49,954 bases of DNA from JAIVJG01 sp964236735 (lineage in GTDB: Bacteria; Acidobacteriota; Blastocatellia; Pyrinomonadales; Pyrinomonadaceae). The notes beneath the pieces are model-generated. The model did no database searches. It worked only from the letters and a program-made list of their open reading frames with translations, and was not told the DNA's origin. Below, in pieces: positions 8,010 through 15,753 of the stretch (positions are counted from its first letter, which is position 1; the number at the start of each line of letters is the position of its first letter). The stretch spans positions 1 to 49,954 of the forward strand of contig CAXSFM010000026.1 in NCBI GenBank assembly GCA_964236735.1, written 5' to 3'. The translations under genes were made by a program, and so were the position numbers.

Positions 8010-8459
8010 TCATGCAGTTTTGCGAGCTGGTCGTCCGCCCTTCTTCCCGTTCTCTCTCACAGCCGCAGCCTTCGCCTCCGATGTGACGCTTCCGCCGCGT
8101 CGCCCCATCTCGCTCATCCAGGCCTGTGTGCCGAAGATGCCCGCCAGCAATCCGGGGATGGTGAAATCGGCGTCAAGGCGCGGCCAGCGCAAGGCATAGC
8201 CGGTCGGCAGCACTTCAATCTCCATCAGGTCGCGCGCAGATGCTCCGCGCAACCCCTGTGCCCGGTCGGGCGGAAAGATAAACGAGCATCCGTTGTCGAG
8301 TTCCACGACGATGCGCGCCAGCGCCGCGTCGTAGTGCGCGCGCACGGCGCTCGGCTCCGTCTTCGCGCGCGCGCGGCCACGTGTGGCGGCCGCCCGGTAC
8401 TGGCTCTCAAACTCCTCTTCACTCATCGGCAGTTCTGTTTTAGCTGTGCCTTTTGGCAT
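8010..8459 (-). CDS. DUF2442 protein, putative antitoxin
   Basis: A DUF2442 domain is seen at about residues 40 to 90 (ARIVVELDNGCSFIFPPDRAQGL, then IEVLPTGYALRWPRLDADFTIPGLLAGIFG). The C-terminal tail is Arg/Lys/Gly-rich (MGRRGGSVTSEAKAAAVREN) and probably binds DNA. The gene overlaps the DUF4160 gene upstream by 20 bp and has GGAGG before ATG 8459. DUF4160/DUF2442 pairs are predicted toxin-antitoxin modules, and this member would be the antitoxin or autorepressor. Confidence 0.8.
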   Translation of the reverse strand: MPKGTAKTELPMSEEEFESQYRAAATRGRARAKTEPSAVRAHYDAALARIVVELDNGCSFIFPPDRAQGLRGASARDLMEIEVLPTGYALRWPRLDADFTIPGLLAGIFGTQAWMSEMGRRGGSVTSEAKAAAVRENGKKGGRPARKTA

Positions 8460-8694
8460 GATGAATCTTCCTCCATTCCTTTACTAACGATTGCTTATGT
8501 GCCGTCACTAACAAGAGCGCGTCGCGAACATCTGTGCGAGACATGCCGCGCACTTCTCTGAGCGACGGCGCAGTACGCCGGTTATTCAAACTGATCAGCG
8601 CCAGCCCGCTTTTGTACACATGAACATGCGCGGGGCGATGGTCATCGGTGTGAATCATCACCCTGAATCCGTTTTGTTCTAAGACCATCGGCAT
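8440..8694 (-). CDS. DUF4160 protein, putative toxin
   Basis: An 84-residue DUF4160 protein. It starts MPMVLEQNGFRVMIHTDDH followed by RPAHVHVYKSG, which carries the conserved HVHV block, and ends with a helical KEWRKIHHA. The start at ATG 8694 matches family members. The -10 box of the promoter upstream ends only six bases before the ATG, so the message is probably leaderless. It pairs with DUF2442, consistent with a toxin-antitoxin or stability module. Confidence 0.8.
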   Translation of the reverse strand: MPMVLEQNGFRVMIHTDDHRPAHVHVYKSGLALISLNNRRTAPSLREVRGMSRTDVRDALLLVTAHKQSLVKEWRKIHHAKRHS

Positions 8695-8700
8695 GGTCAA

Positions 8701-8729
8701 ATGATAACCTAATCGGTTAGGTTTATCAA
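8701..8729 (-). promoter_or_regulatory. Promoter with operator filling the spacer
   Basis: On the minus strand, -35 TTGATA (8724-8729), a 17-bp spacer and -10 TATCAT (8701-8706) sit just before ATG 8694. The dyad AACCTAATCGGTTAGGTT (8706-8723) fills the spacer exactly, the classic place for an autorepressor such as an antitoxin. Position and spacing are seen directly; the regulator is inferred. Confidence 0.75.
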
Positions 8730-8829
8730 CATATATTTTCGATTGTAAGGGGTGCGGCTTTGTGTTGTTAAAGGACTTTATGTTTTAGAGTTACTTTACT
8801 AAACAAGGTACTTTATCAGACGCAGACAT

Positions 8830-9171
8830 TTAAGTGCTGACTGTGAACCAGCGCGCTTCCATTTCTGCGGCATGCGAAGGGTTGCGCCTTCGCACGTCCT
8901 CGATAAATGTTCGACGGTCGCGATTCAGTTTCTCAAGGCGGCGACGAAGACGTGCAGCGCGTGACGAGGACTGGTGTGTCGCACGCTGCTCGCTCGCGCT
9001 CTGAAGATGATGGGGATCGCTGCTCGGCAAAGTCTCGAACGCTTCCCTGCTCGCGCCCGACGAGACGAGACGGCGACCGTGACATGCGCCGCCGCATCTG
9101 CACCGGCACTGATTGGCCGGGGTGGTGGCTGTCTCGCATCGCTCGACGTGTTCCTGGCTGTTTGCTTTCAT
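8830..9171 (-). CDS. Hypothetical protein with CxCxCGGxxHG motif
   Basis: A 113-residue product with an N-terminal QCRCRCGGACHGRR, a cysteine/histidine motif common in small phage and actinobacterial proteins and likely metal-binding. The C-terminus (about 70-105) is highly basic and helical (RAARLRRRLEKLNRDRR). AAGGGA lies upstream of ATG 9171. It is divergent from the parA operon and shares its control region. Function unknown. Confidence 0.6.
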   Translation of the reverse strand: MKANSQEHVERCETATTPANQCRCRCGGACHGRRLVSSGASREAFETLPSSDPHHLQSASEQRATHQSSSRAARLRRRLEKLNRDRRTFIEDVRRRNPSHAAEMEARWFTVST

Positions 9172-9220
9172 CTTCAGTTCCCTTCTTATTAATTCTGCCG
9201 TCGTGAAACATATTATGCTT

Positions 9221-9297
9221 GCGTAATTACTTTGTCAAGATAAAAATGCGCGTGCGTAATTATTTCCTTTACTCATCTGCCCGCCCCGTGCTACTGT
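9221..9297 (+). promoter_or_regulatory. parA operon promoter and repeated GCGTAATTA sites
   Basis: GCGTAATTA occurs at 9221 and 9254, 33 bp apart (about three helical turns), the first inside the palindrome GTAATTAC. Downstream, TTTACT (9268-9273), an 18-bp spacer and TACTGT (9292-9297) form a weak promoter whose start point would lie at the ATG 9305. The repeats are candidate operators for the operon's DNA-binding protein or ParA. Confidence 0.5.
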
Positions 9298-9304
9298 GCG
9301 TGGC

Positions 9305-9520
9305 ATGGCTGATTTAACGACTAAAGAAGTGGCGGAACGCTACGACGTGCAGGACGCTGCCGTCAGGCAGTGGTGTCGGCTTGAACTATTCCCTAACGCC
9401 TATGAGGAACAAACTCCGCGCGGCTCGATCTGGAGAATCCCGGAGGGCGACCTCGTCAACTTCCAGAAACCTAAGAAGACCGGGCGTCCGCGCAATCCAA
9501 GAAAGGAGGAAGCAGCTTGA
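9305..9520 (+). CDS. MerR/excisionase-type DNA-binding protein
   Basis: A 71-residue winged-helix protein: LTTKEVAERYDVQDAAVRQWCR is the helix-turn-helix, RGSIWRIPEGDLVNF is the wing, and a basic AT-hook-like tail (KKTGRPRNPRK) follows. This is the HTH_17/excisionase layout. It is directly followed by parA: its TGA overlaps parA's TTG start. Possible roles are control of parA, a centromere-binding partner replacing ParB, or an excisionase for the integrase. A GTG start at 9296 is an alternative, but ATG 9305 fits a leaderless mRNA. Confidence 0.8.
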   Translation: MADLTTKEVAERYDVQDAAVRQWCRLELFPNAYEEQTPRGSIWRIPEGDLVNFQKPKKTGRPRNPRKEEAA

Positions 9521-10323
9521 AAACTATCGCTATCGCCAATCAGAAAGGCGGAGTCGGGAAAACCACGACCGCCGTTAATCTCTCCGCCGGCCTCGCCATC
9601 AAAGGCTTCAAGACGCTCTTAATTGATCTCGACAGCCAGTGCAACGCCACTTCCACCTATCTCGACCCGGAGATCATCACCAAAACTCTGGCGGACGTGC
9701 TCGTCGGTTATCACGAACGCCCCGCGCTCCTCGATGCCATTTACGAGACGCACATCGAGGGACTGGACATCGCGCCATCGCATATCCGGCTGGCGCTTCT
9801 CGACCGAACGGTGCAGATCGAGGAGCATTATCGCCTCAAGGATTCGCTCGATGCGCTGGAAGGCTACGATTTTGTGGTGATTGACTGCCCTCCTTCGCTT
9901 GGCATGACCTTGACGCAGGCACTGTTGGCGAGCACTTACGCCATCGTGCCGATTGCGGCCCAGTATTACCCGCTCGAAGGCGTCATTGATCTCACGAGCA
10001 CGATCAAGGCGACCCGGCGCCTCAACACTTCTATCTCCATCCTCGGCTACCTGATGACCTATTTCGACACCCGGAACCGCATCTGTCGTGAGGCACTCGA
10101 TAAAGTGCAGGACATGTTCCCCGGCGAAGTTTTCGAGACGATCATCCGAACGAACGTCAAACTGCAAACTGCGCCCGCTTATCGCAAAAGTATCTACGAG
10201 CATGCGCCTGACTCGCATGGCAGCACCGATTACGATCAGTTAACTGAAGAAGTGCTGGTGCGGTTGAAAATGGGTGCAGCTTTGAGAGCCGTCGATTCAC
10301 CGCAACAGGCGGAGACCGCATAA
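9517..10323 (+). CDS. parA: ParA-family partition ATPase
   Basis: A 268-residue deviant-Walker ATPase. KGGVGKTT (10-17) is the P-loop with the signature lysine, LLIDLDSQCNAT is the A' motif, and VVIDCPPSLG is Walker B. The start is TTG 9517, supported by AGGAGG upstream and by overlap with the previous stop. ParA proteins segregate low-copy plasmids and plasmid prophages on the nucleoid together with a centromere-binding partner. No ParB gene follows; the HTH protein at 9305 or the winged-helix protein at 10339 may fill that role. Confidence 0.93.
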   Translation: MKTIAIANQKGGVGKTTTAVNLSAGLAIKGFKTLLIDLDSQCNATSTYLDPEIITKTLADVLVGYHERPALLDAIYETHIEGLDIAPSHIRLALLDRTVQIEEHYRLKDSLDALEGYDFVVIDCPPSLGMTLTQALLASTYAIVPIAAQYYPLEGVIDLTSTIKATRRLNTSISILGYLMTYFDTRNRICREALDKVQDMFPGEVFETIIRTNVKLQTAPAYRKSIYEHAPDSHGSTDYDQLTEEVLVRLKMGAALRAVDSPQQAETA

Positions 10324-10338
10324 AGAGAGGTCGTATCA

Positions 10339-11559
10339 ATGACTGCTCCAGAAGAAAAGAAAACACCTGTCGTGGTGCCGACGCGCGCGCCAAAGAAAAA
10401 GACGCCCGGCACCTTCGATAATCTGCGCCAACCGTCTCAACTGCATCCGGTCGAAGAACTACTGGGTCTTGACTTTGCTACACCCTCTACACCCTCTACA
10501 CCCACTAGAGCCTCTAGTAGCTCTACAGACTCTATCCCCTCTCGCGCCGCGAATGATGCTCCCGGAGCGGCTGAGATGGGGTCACCAATCTCTCCACAGC
10601 GTAATTACGCGAAAGTCGCTAACTCGATTGTGCGCGCGGCTGTTCCCGCTGGCGTCTTCGGTGAGCAGGGCGGCAAGGGCAAAGAGCTTTACGATTTTCT
10701 CTACCTGTTGACGCGCGGCGCGGTCGTCCCTCGCCGCCAGGTGAGAATCACGAAAGACAAATTGATGCGCGGCGCGGGGATCGGATCGGAAGTCACGCTC
10801 AGGAAAAATCTGGTGCGTCTGCGCGTCGTCAAGCTCGTCAAAGAAACGATTGTGCCGGGCATGCACGGCGGTAACGAATACGAGATTTTTCTGCCCGAAG
10901 AAGTCGGGTTGAATATTCAGACAGGGGCTACACCCTCTAGGGGGTCTAGCCCCGCTAGCTCCCCTCAGTATCGAGAGTCTGTAGAGACTGTCGAATCGAG
11001 AGCCTCTAGCCCCAGTCTAAATGAAGTTGTGCCGGACACTTACGACGACGACAAGACTCTTCTTTTAAGACCTCTTGGAAAAGCAGATGATGATGAGGCG
11101 TTCGCCGCGCTCCTCTCACAATTGAAGGAGGTTTCCAGCGAAATCACAGGCAAGGCTCCTTCAGCGTCCGACGCCGCGCGCTGGGGAGAACTGGGTGAAT
11201 TGCTCGCCGGGGAACTGCGCGCCGCCGCCGAGCGCACAAGTGTCGTCTCGTCCGTCCCGGCGCTCTTGACCGAGCATCTGAGACGCAGGCTCAACAAACC
11301 CGCTCCGACGAAGCCTACGCCCGTGACAGCGCCGCACCCTACTCAGCCGCCGGTTCCGCCGACGGACGAAGAACTCGTCAGCACGTTCGTAGATTTTTTG
11401 CATGGCGGGATGACGCTCGCAGACTTGGACAACAATCTCTCCAAATCTGTCGAGCCGGAGCGCTGGCCGGGCATCCGCAAGCAGGTCGTCGAGCGCTACG
11501 ACAGCGAACGGGCGCATATGGCCGCGCCGGGCGAAGCTCCGAGCAGGGCAGGGAACTGA
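10339..11559 (+). CDS. Winged-helix Rep-like or partition partner protein
   Basis: A 406-residue protein with a Ser/Thr/Pro linker at about 45-80, a winged-helix domain at about 90-195 (RQVRITKDKLMRGAGIG, VTLRKNLVRLRVVKL, GGNEYEIFLPEE), a second Ser/Pro linker at about 196-230, and a helical C-terminal part. GAGAGG precedes ATG 10339. It is 15 bp behind parA. The linkers are built from repeated DNA words rich in CTAG and CTACACCCT, unlike the rest of the gene. Candidates are a plasmid-type replication initiator or the ParB-like partner of ParA. Confidence 0.7.
   Translation: MTAPEEKKTPVVVPTRAPKKKTPGTFDNLRQPSQLHPVEELLGLDFATPSTPSTPTRASSSSTDSIPSRAANDAPGAAEMGSPISPQRNYAKVANSIVRAAVPAGVFGEQGGKGKELYDFLYLLTRGAVVPRRQVRITKDKLMRGAGIGSEVTLRKNLVRLRVVKLVKETIVPGMHGGNEYEIFLPEEVGLNIQTGATPSRGSSPASSPQYRESVETVESRASSPSLNEVVPDTYDDDKTLLLRPLGKADDDEAFAALLSQLKEVSSEITGKAPSASDAARWGELGELLAGELRAAAERTSVVSSVPALLTEHLRRRLNKPAPTKPTPVTAPHPTQPPVPPTDEELVSTFVDFLHGGMTLADLDNNLSKSVEPERWPGIRKQVVERYDSERAHMAAPGEAPSRAGN
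10478..10504 (+). repeat. CTACACCC tandem repeats inside Rep-like gene
   Basis: Three 9-bp units, CTACACCCT, CTACACCCT and CTACACCCA, stand in tandem. A fourth CTACACCCT is at 10928-10936, followed by CTAGGGGG and by an inverted GGGGCTA / TAGCCCC pair (10925-10954). They flank the winged-helix coding region and encode Ser/Thr/Pro linkers. They may be protein-binding iterons or just low-complexity coding sequence. Confidence 0.45.
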
Positions 11560-11569
11560 CGACGAAGTA

Positions 11570-12526
11570 TTGAAAATTCCGCTCGGTCCGTTTGCGTCAC
11601 TGCCTGCTCAAGAGCAGACGCACTCATCCTCAACCGTCAGACTCGAAATGCTCGACATCAACACAGCGACAGAGCATCTCTCACAAATCCAAGCTTGGGA
11701 TCTGTGGTATCAAAGCGTGGACATTTCGAGCAAATATCTCATGCTTGGGATCTCTGTCCATAACTGGGGTCGAATCGGAAAGTGTATGCAGGCCGTCGCC
11801 GCGCTCACCGTCCTGCTCGACATCATCGGTGCTCCGGCCATCCGTCGCTTCGGCAAGAAAATAAGAAACCTGACGCCGCTCGACAGAGCCAAAGATTTAA
11901 TGAGAACAGGGTGGCAACTCTTTGCAGACATATTCGCCGAATCAATCCCGGACGTGATGTTTCGTCTGGATCAGGTGATCCGGCATCTGCGAAAACTATA
12001 TTCCTTAGCAGTAATCTATTGCCACTCCGGCACATCGCGCGACCAGAGATCAGCCATCATCGCACGGTCTTATCGCCGTGTGGCACCGAGCATGATGAAC
12101 AGCAAGAAAGGTAAGAGACGCAAGACACGTTGGCGCGCACGCGTCTTCCCCTCAAGTGTGAAGTTTCAGCAGTTCGAGAAAAAATTCGTCCGGCCCGTAG
12201 CGTATTCGCTGTCAGCCATTATCGCCGTTTTCTACTTTTCTATCGAATACCACGAAGGATTTGCTCAAGGCATCCTCCAAGCGCTATTCACGACCATCAT
12301 CATATTCTTTCTTGCTTTGATCGCCATTGGTTCCGGAATGTTCGCGATTCACGTCATCGCGCCACTCCTGCTGGTAGTCTCGGCACTGCTCGGCTTTATG
12401 ATAGACATTTTTCTCATTAGGGTAACCGCACGGATCCTTGAGCATCCCAAAAACGAAAACATGATCAAAGCCGTGGCGATGATGATCTTTCTGACTGGAT
12501 TCTACTTCGATCTCCTAGCGTCGTAA
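11570..12526 (+). CDS. Multi-pass membrane protein, unknown
   Basis: The protein is up to 318 residues from TTG 11570, or 292 from ATG 11648; neither start has a clear ribosome site. It has a soluble N-terminal half with a basic patch (KKGKRRKTRWRAR, about 180) and a membrane half with hydrophobic segments near residues 205-225, 233-255, 258-282 and 298-315. No family is recognised. It ends the parA operon and could be a superinfection-exclusion or envelope protein, but nothing proves this. Confidence 0.6.
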   Translation: MKIPLGPFASLPAQEQTHSSSTVRLEMLDINTATEHLSQIQAWDLWYQSVDISSKYLMLGISVHNWGRIGKCMQAVAALTVLLDIIGAPAIRRFGKKIRNLTPLDRAKDLMRTGWQLFADIFAESIPDVMFRLDQVIRHLRKLYSLAVIYCHSGTSRDQRSAIIARSYRRVAPSMMNSKKGKRRKTRWRARVFPSSVKFQQFEKKFVRPVAYSLSAIIAVFYFSIEYHEGFAQGILQALFTTIIIFFLALIAIGSGMFAIHVIAPLLLVVSALLGFMIDIFLIRVTARILEHPKNENMIKAVAMMIFLTGFYFDLLAS

Positions 12527-12943
12527 CTGCACAGCTGTCGTTTCTGTCCTTACTTGTCACTCGTCACTTATCACTTATCACTCCACCCGAATCGTCATTA
12601 GCTGTCAACGCTCACACATCATCAACCGTGCAAGATACGGAATTAAAATGTGTTCCGTGCATTCTCATAAACTAATCAGCTAAATAGCTTACGGGCGAAA
12701 ACGTTCAACGGGCGCATTGACAATGCTATTTCGCGACACTTAACCTCTGCAATCGCACAACTTATGTTTGTCACAAACAGCCTGGTTTGGGGCTTTCTGT
12801 CAATTCATCTCTGTCAATGTATCTATAATTGACTAAACAGTTGTCGCAAGAAGTCCTTAACAGCAATAGCCGGAAAATATTGATTAATCAAAATTATTTC
12901 AATCTCGCTCCCTTTCGACTGTCGCTTTTCCATGCGCTTTTTG
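12527..12943. other. AT-rich noncoding region, possible origin or par site
   Basis: This 400-bp AT-richer gap follows the parA/Rep-like operon. It contains a run of overlapping CACTTATCACTTATCAC units (12566-12582), the direct repeat TCTGTCAAT at about 12796 and 12810 (14-bp period), a TATAAT at 12824-12829, and the palindrome TTGATTAATCAA at 12880-12891. No credible gene is seen. The repeats, AT content and position would suit a replication origin or a centromere site. Confidence 0.4.
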
Positions 12944-12949
12944 TATAAT
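12944..12949 (+). promoter_or_regulatory. -10 box TATAAT upstream of 13007 gene
   Basis: A perfect TATAAT lies 58 bases before ATG 13007 (18 before the in-frame ATG 12968). No good -35 is visible at 16 to 18 bases, so an activator may be required. Confidence 0.45.
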
Positions 12950-13006
12950 TCACAAGCCCTAACTCACATGTTGGATATTGGATCAGGTGACGACGAAGGG
13001 ACACAC

Positions 13007-13267
13007 ATGTCAACGCAAACCCGGCCGACGAAGGTGGCGCAAACAATCGCGATTTACAGTTTTGTCAAAACCGCCGGGCGCGCGCGTCTGATCTCGGCTT
13101 ACGAAGAACTGCTTGATGCCCTCGGCGAGCGCAGCCTTCAGCACAAAGAACACGGCAACGACGAACTGCTGAAGATCACCGCCAACAGTTCACAAAGCGC
13201 CTTGTTCGACCTCGAACGCCTCTGCCGTAAATGGGAAGAAGCAGACGGGCGCGGACTGGTCTATTAG
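13007..13267 (+). CDS. Small hypothetical protein (86 aa)
   Basis: ATG 13007 is preceded by GAAGGGA; an upstream in-frame ATG at 12968 is also possible. The product is helical and polar (RARLISAYEELLDALGERS, LFDLERLCRKWEEADGRG), with no cysteines or membrane segment. It stands alone immediately before the first late-promoter element and faces the late genes, so a regulatory role such as late activator is conceivable. No family is recognised. Confidence 0.65.
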   Translation: MSTQTRPTKVAQTIAIYSFVKTAGRARLISAYEELLDALGERSLQHKEHGNDELLKITANSSQSALFDLERLCRKWEEADGRGLVY

Positions 13268-13278
13268 ATTCATCCCGG

Positions 13279-13324
13279 CTCGGACACCCCCTCAGAAAAA
13301 TAAATATTCTACTGTCGCTATAAA
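13279..13324 (+). promoter_or_regulatory. Late promoter element, copy 1
   Basis: This has the shared 26-base block (CTCGGACACCCCCTC followed by AGAAAAATAAA) and a -10-like TATAAA exactly 40 bases after the block start. The next gene's ATG (13333) is eight bases past the -10, so the mRNA would be leaderless. See copies at 14466, 22537 and 35329. Confidence 0.8.
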
Positions 13325-13332
13325 CGACCTCG

Positions 13333-13929
13333 ATGAGGCGACGGCGGAGAATACTGGAGGGCGGGCTATTCCCCGAGGATGCGCGTAGGCGCAATCCAGT
13401 CCCGCTCGTGCCTGGGCGTGACACCACATCAGAATCAATCTTGCGCGCGCGCATCCTCTCCCTGCTCCTGACATCTAATTTCCAGGCCGCGGTCACCGAC
13501 GCCTGCACGGTGGAGACGACGCGCGGACGGCGGCAGTACGTTTACCCAGAAGGCTGGCCTGACATCACTGCCTCAGTCCCCGTTACGGGCCGCGCGTGGG
13601 CTATTGAAGTCAAAGCCGCCGGCGGCAGGTTTCGTGAATCACAGGAGCGGAAGCTCGCTGAGTTGGAAGCCGCCGGATGGCTGGTCACCAGAGCCGTCGG
13701 CGAACAGGGCGTGGCGAACGTTTATGAAGAGATCAAGCGCCAACTCGCCTTGATCGAGCGAGGCTCTTACGAGAGCTACGTGAGCGCTCTTCACAACATC
13801 CAAAGCGAATCAGTAAAACGCGCGGCGCTCCGTGAAGAAAAGAAGCTGCGAAAAACTCTGGCGAGCAGCAGCACCAACGCTGCTGCTGCTGCCGTCACCA
13901 CCAACACGACCGCCAATATCAAATCTTAG
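13333..13929 (+). CDS. VRR-NUC type nuclease
   Basis: A 198-residue protein with a PD-(D/E)XK nuclease core: GWPDITA (D77), IEVK (E92 and K94), followed by GRFRESQERKLAELEAAGW (Q104), which is the VRR-NUC signature. These nucleases cut branched or flap DNA, and in phages often accompany replication or packaging. The C-terminus is an Ala/Asn/Thr-rich low-complexity tail. It is the first gene behind late promoter copy 1 and appears to lack a leader. Confidence 0.8.
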   Translation: MRRRRRILEGGLFPEDARRRNPVPLVPGRDTTSESILRARILSLLLTSNFQAAVTDACTVETTRGRRQYVYPEGWPDITASVPVTGRAWAIEVKAAGGRFRESQERKLAELEAAGWLVTRAVGEQGVANVYEEIKRQLALIERGSYESYVSALHNIQSESVKRAALREEKKLRKTLASSSTNAAAAAVTTNTTANIKS

Positions 13930-13946
13930 TGGAGCTTTTATTAACA

Positions 13947-14450
13947 ATGGCCACCCAGATGTCGACAGCCGTCCCTACAGAAGCCCCTGCCTTCAACCCT
14001 TCAACCGCGCGCGCGCCGCGTCACCCATCCGATGAGACGCGCGCAATCCGTCGCCGCGAGCAAAAGCGAGCGGCAAGGGAAGCGGCCATCGCCCGTGGGG
14101 AAGAGCGCGCCAAAGCTTTGCACTATGCGGGGCTCCTGATGGATCAGCTTCTCGATGCGCCGGATGAGCAGGCGCGTAAGGATTTGCGCCGGATGATTCA
14201 TGGCATCAGGCTGCGCTACGCGGAGAATGAGAACGACCAGCGCATGGCCGTCCTGAAGGCGCTTGAGCGTCGCGCGCTCCTCACACGGGATGACATCGTC
14301 AACATGACGAAGCTCGGACGCAAAATTGTGCAGGCCATCCTAGACGACTTCACGAGCGCATCAGTTGATCTGGCCTTCATCACGACGATGGGCGGCAGGC
14401 GCAACTGCGGGCGCGGCGGCACCACTCTCTACTACGGCCTGCGTCATTAA
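13947..14450 (+). CDS. Basic helical protein, possible DNA-binding
   Basis: From ATG 13947 the product has 167 residues, with a disordered N-terminus, a strongly basic helix (RRREQKRAAREAAIARGEERA), then helical segments including ALLTRDDIVNMTKLGRKIVQAILDDF, which may hold a helix-turn-helix. A GTG at 13929 would add six residues. It precedes late promoter copy 2. Transcription regulator is a possible but unproven role. Confidence 0.6.
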   Translation: MATQMSTAVPTEAPAFNPSTARAPRHPSDETRAIRRREQKRAAREAAIARGEERAKALHYAGLLMDQLLDAPDEQARKDLRRMIHGIRLRYAENENDQRMAVLKALERRALLTRDDIVNMTKLGRKIVQAILDDFTSASVDLAFITTMGGRRNCGRGGTTLYYGLRH

Positions 14451-14465
14451 TCCTACCAACTCCAA

Positions 14466-14511
14466 CTCGGACACCCCCTCAGAAAAATAAAACGTTTGAC
14501 TCGCCTAGTCT
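14466..14511 (+). promoter_or_regulatory. Late promoter element, copy 2
   Basis: The 26-base block is identical to copy 1 and is followed at the same 40-base offset by TAGTCT as the -10-like hexamer. A leader of about 120 bases then runs to the membrane-protein genes. Confidence 0.8.
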
Positions 14512-14640
14512 CACACACGTCGGCGGGTGAGAGCAGTAACGCACTCAAAGCGAGGCGATAACCGTCAACTGCGTGCTTTGTTCGCCCTGTTGCGTGACCG
14601 CGAGCCCGCCGCCACATCTGTCTCAAAGGCTGAATGCTGA

Positions 14641-14904
14641 ATGCTGAAAGAAAAGCTCAACCAGCTTTGTTGTCTCGCGCTCGACGGGCTCATGTCGGGT
14701 CTCATGTCGGCGCTCTTTAACCTGCGCGCGCTGATCATGCTCAACCCGCGCATGACTGCCAGAGGCTGCGTCGGCGGTCTCGTCATCCTCTGCGCTCATT
14801 TCGGTCTCCACATCTCGGCTGAGAACCAGACGATGCTCGCGTTTTTAATCACTCTCTACCTCGGCATCGCCGGGAGAGACAAACAAATTAGGAGAATTTC
14901 ATGA
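14641..14904 (+). CDS. Small membrane protein, holin candidate
   Basis: An 87-residue protein with two hydrophobic stretches, at about 18-40 (GLMSGLMSALFNLRALIML) and about 45-75 (GGLVILCAHFGL, MLAFLITLYLGIAG), and a charged C-terminus RDKQIRRIS. Size, topology and place at the head of a run of small membrane genes fit a holin. Its stop overlaps the next gene's start (ATGA). There is no sequence-family match that I can name. Confidence 0.55.
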   Translation: MLKEKLNQLCCLALDGLMSGLMSALFNLRALIMLNPRMTARGCVGGLVILCAHFGLHISAENQTMLAFLITLYLGIAGRDKQIRRIS

Positions 14905-15374
14905 TCAGTTTAAGCAGATACATTTCGACGGCGATTTTATTCGTCGTGCTCATCCTCGCGTGCGTAGCTGCCAAGTGCCCGGCAAGCAGTAGCGACATCA
15001 AGACAGCAGGTCGAGTCGCGGCAGCCGCGGCACAGGGCGGCATTGACGAGTTCAACAATGAAGTTTCATCGGGCGAGATGGAGGCCGCAGACGCGCAGTT
15101 CATCACGGGCGTGCTAACCGAGGTGAGGGATGCCGGTCTGAGAGTGGCAGATGACAGGCGCGACTTTTCGCAGCTCTCGACGGCGGACAAAAGAACACTC
15201 GTCGAAGACTACATCTCTTACGTCAACGAGCGGGCACAGCGGCTTCAGTCCGACGGCTTGCTGCATATCAAGAGTGACAAGAGCAGAAAGAAATTCGCGA
15301 CAGTCACGCGGGAAATCTCACGCGGCTTGAGCATCGCGCGCATCGTCGAAGCGCCGTTGCCGCAACGCGAATAG
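14901..15374 (+). CDS. Exported or lipoprotein-like hypothetical protein
   Basis: A 157-residue product with a signal-like N-terminus (STAILFVVLILAC), where LAC could be a lipobox. A helical soluble domain follows (ITGVLTEVRDAGLRVADDR). TAGGAGAA precedes ATG 14901. Because it overlaps the holin candidate and precedes other small membrane genes, it may belong to the lysis set, for example an outer-membrane spanin-like lipoprotein, though it is longer than usual for that. Confidence 0.6.
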   Translation: MISLSRYISTAILFVVLILACVAAKCPASSSDIKTAGRVAAAAAQGGIDEFNNEVSSGEMEAADAQFITGVLTEVRDAGLRVADDRRDFSQLSTADKRTLVEDYISYVNERAQRLQSDGLLHIKSDKSRKKFATVTREISRGLSIARIVEAPLPQRE

Positions 15375-15432
15375 CCGCGGCCTATGCATTGAGGTTCGCA
15401 GATCAGGGAATTCCGGGAGACGACGGGCAGAT

Positions 15433-15753
15433 ATGAAATTTACAACACTCGCAACTTATGCCGGCACTTATGCCGCGGCCTGGCTGACAGCGCAGATCGC
15501 GGGCTTCCTCGCGCTCGTGCGCGCCTTCTTCGCGCTCGGCGCGCCTGCCGACGTGGCCGAATTTCTCTCGCGCCCCTACGTGTTCTCCGGCCTCTGCCTT
15601 GTGCTCGTGGCCGTTATCGCCAACGGGACGAAACTCATGATGTGGTGGGTCAACAACTCGATGAAACTCAAGGTGGGCGAACTGCTCCGACAGAACGAAT
15701 CGCAGGCGCGGTTGATCGGTACGCTTGAGTACAGGGTGAAAGCAAAACGATGA
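15433..15753 (+). CDS. Small two-segment membrane protein
   Basis: The 106-residue product has hydrophobic segments at about 8-35 and 55-72 (FSGLCLVLVAVIANGTKLMMWW), then a polar helix (VGELLRQNESQARLIGTLEYR). Its TGA overlaps the next ATG. It could be a second holin or antiholin; the evidence is topology and context only. Confidence 0.6.
   Translation: MKFTTLATYAGTYAAAWLTAQIAGFLALVRAFFALGAPADVAEFLSRPYVFSGLCLVLVAVIANGTKLMMWWVNNSMKLKVGELLRQNESQARLIGTLEYRVKAKR

Noticed and set aside
13860..13900. Gene fragment from GCAGC/GCTGCT triplet repeats
   Set aside because: They encode the low-complexity Ala/Ser/Thr tail of the nuclease gene in frame.
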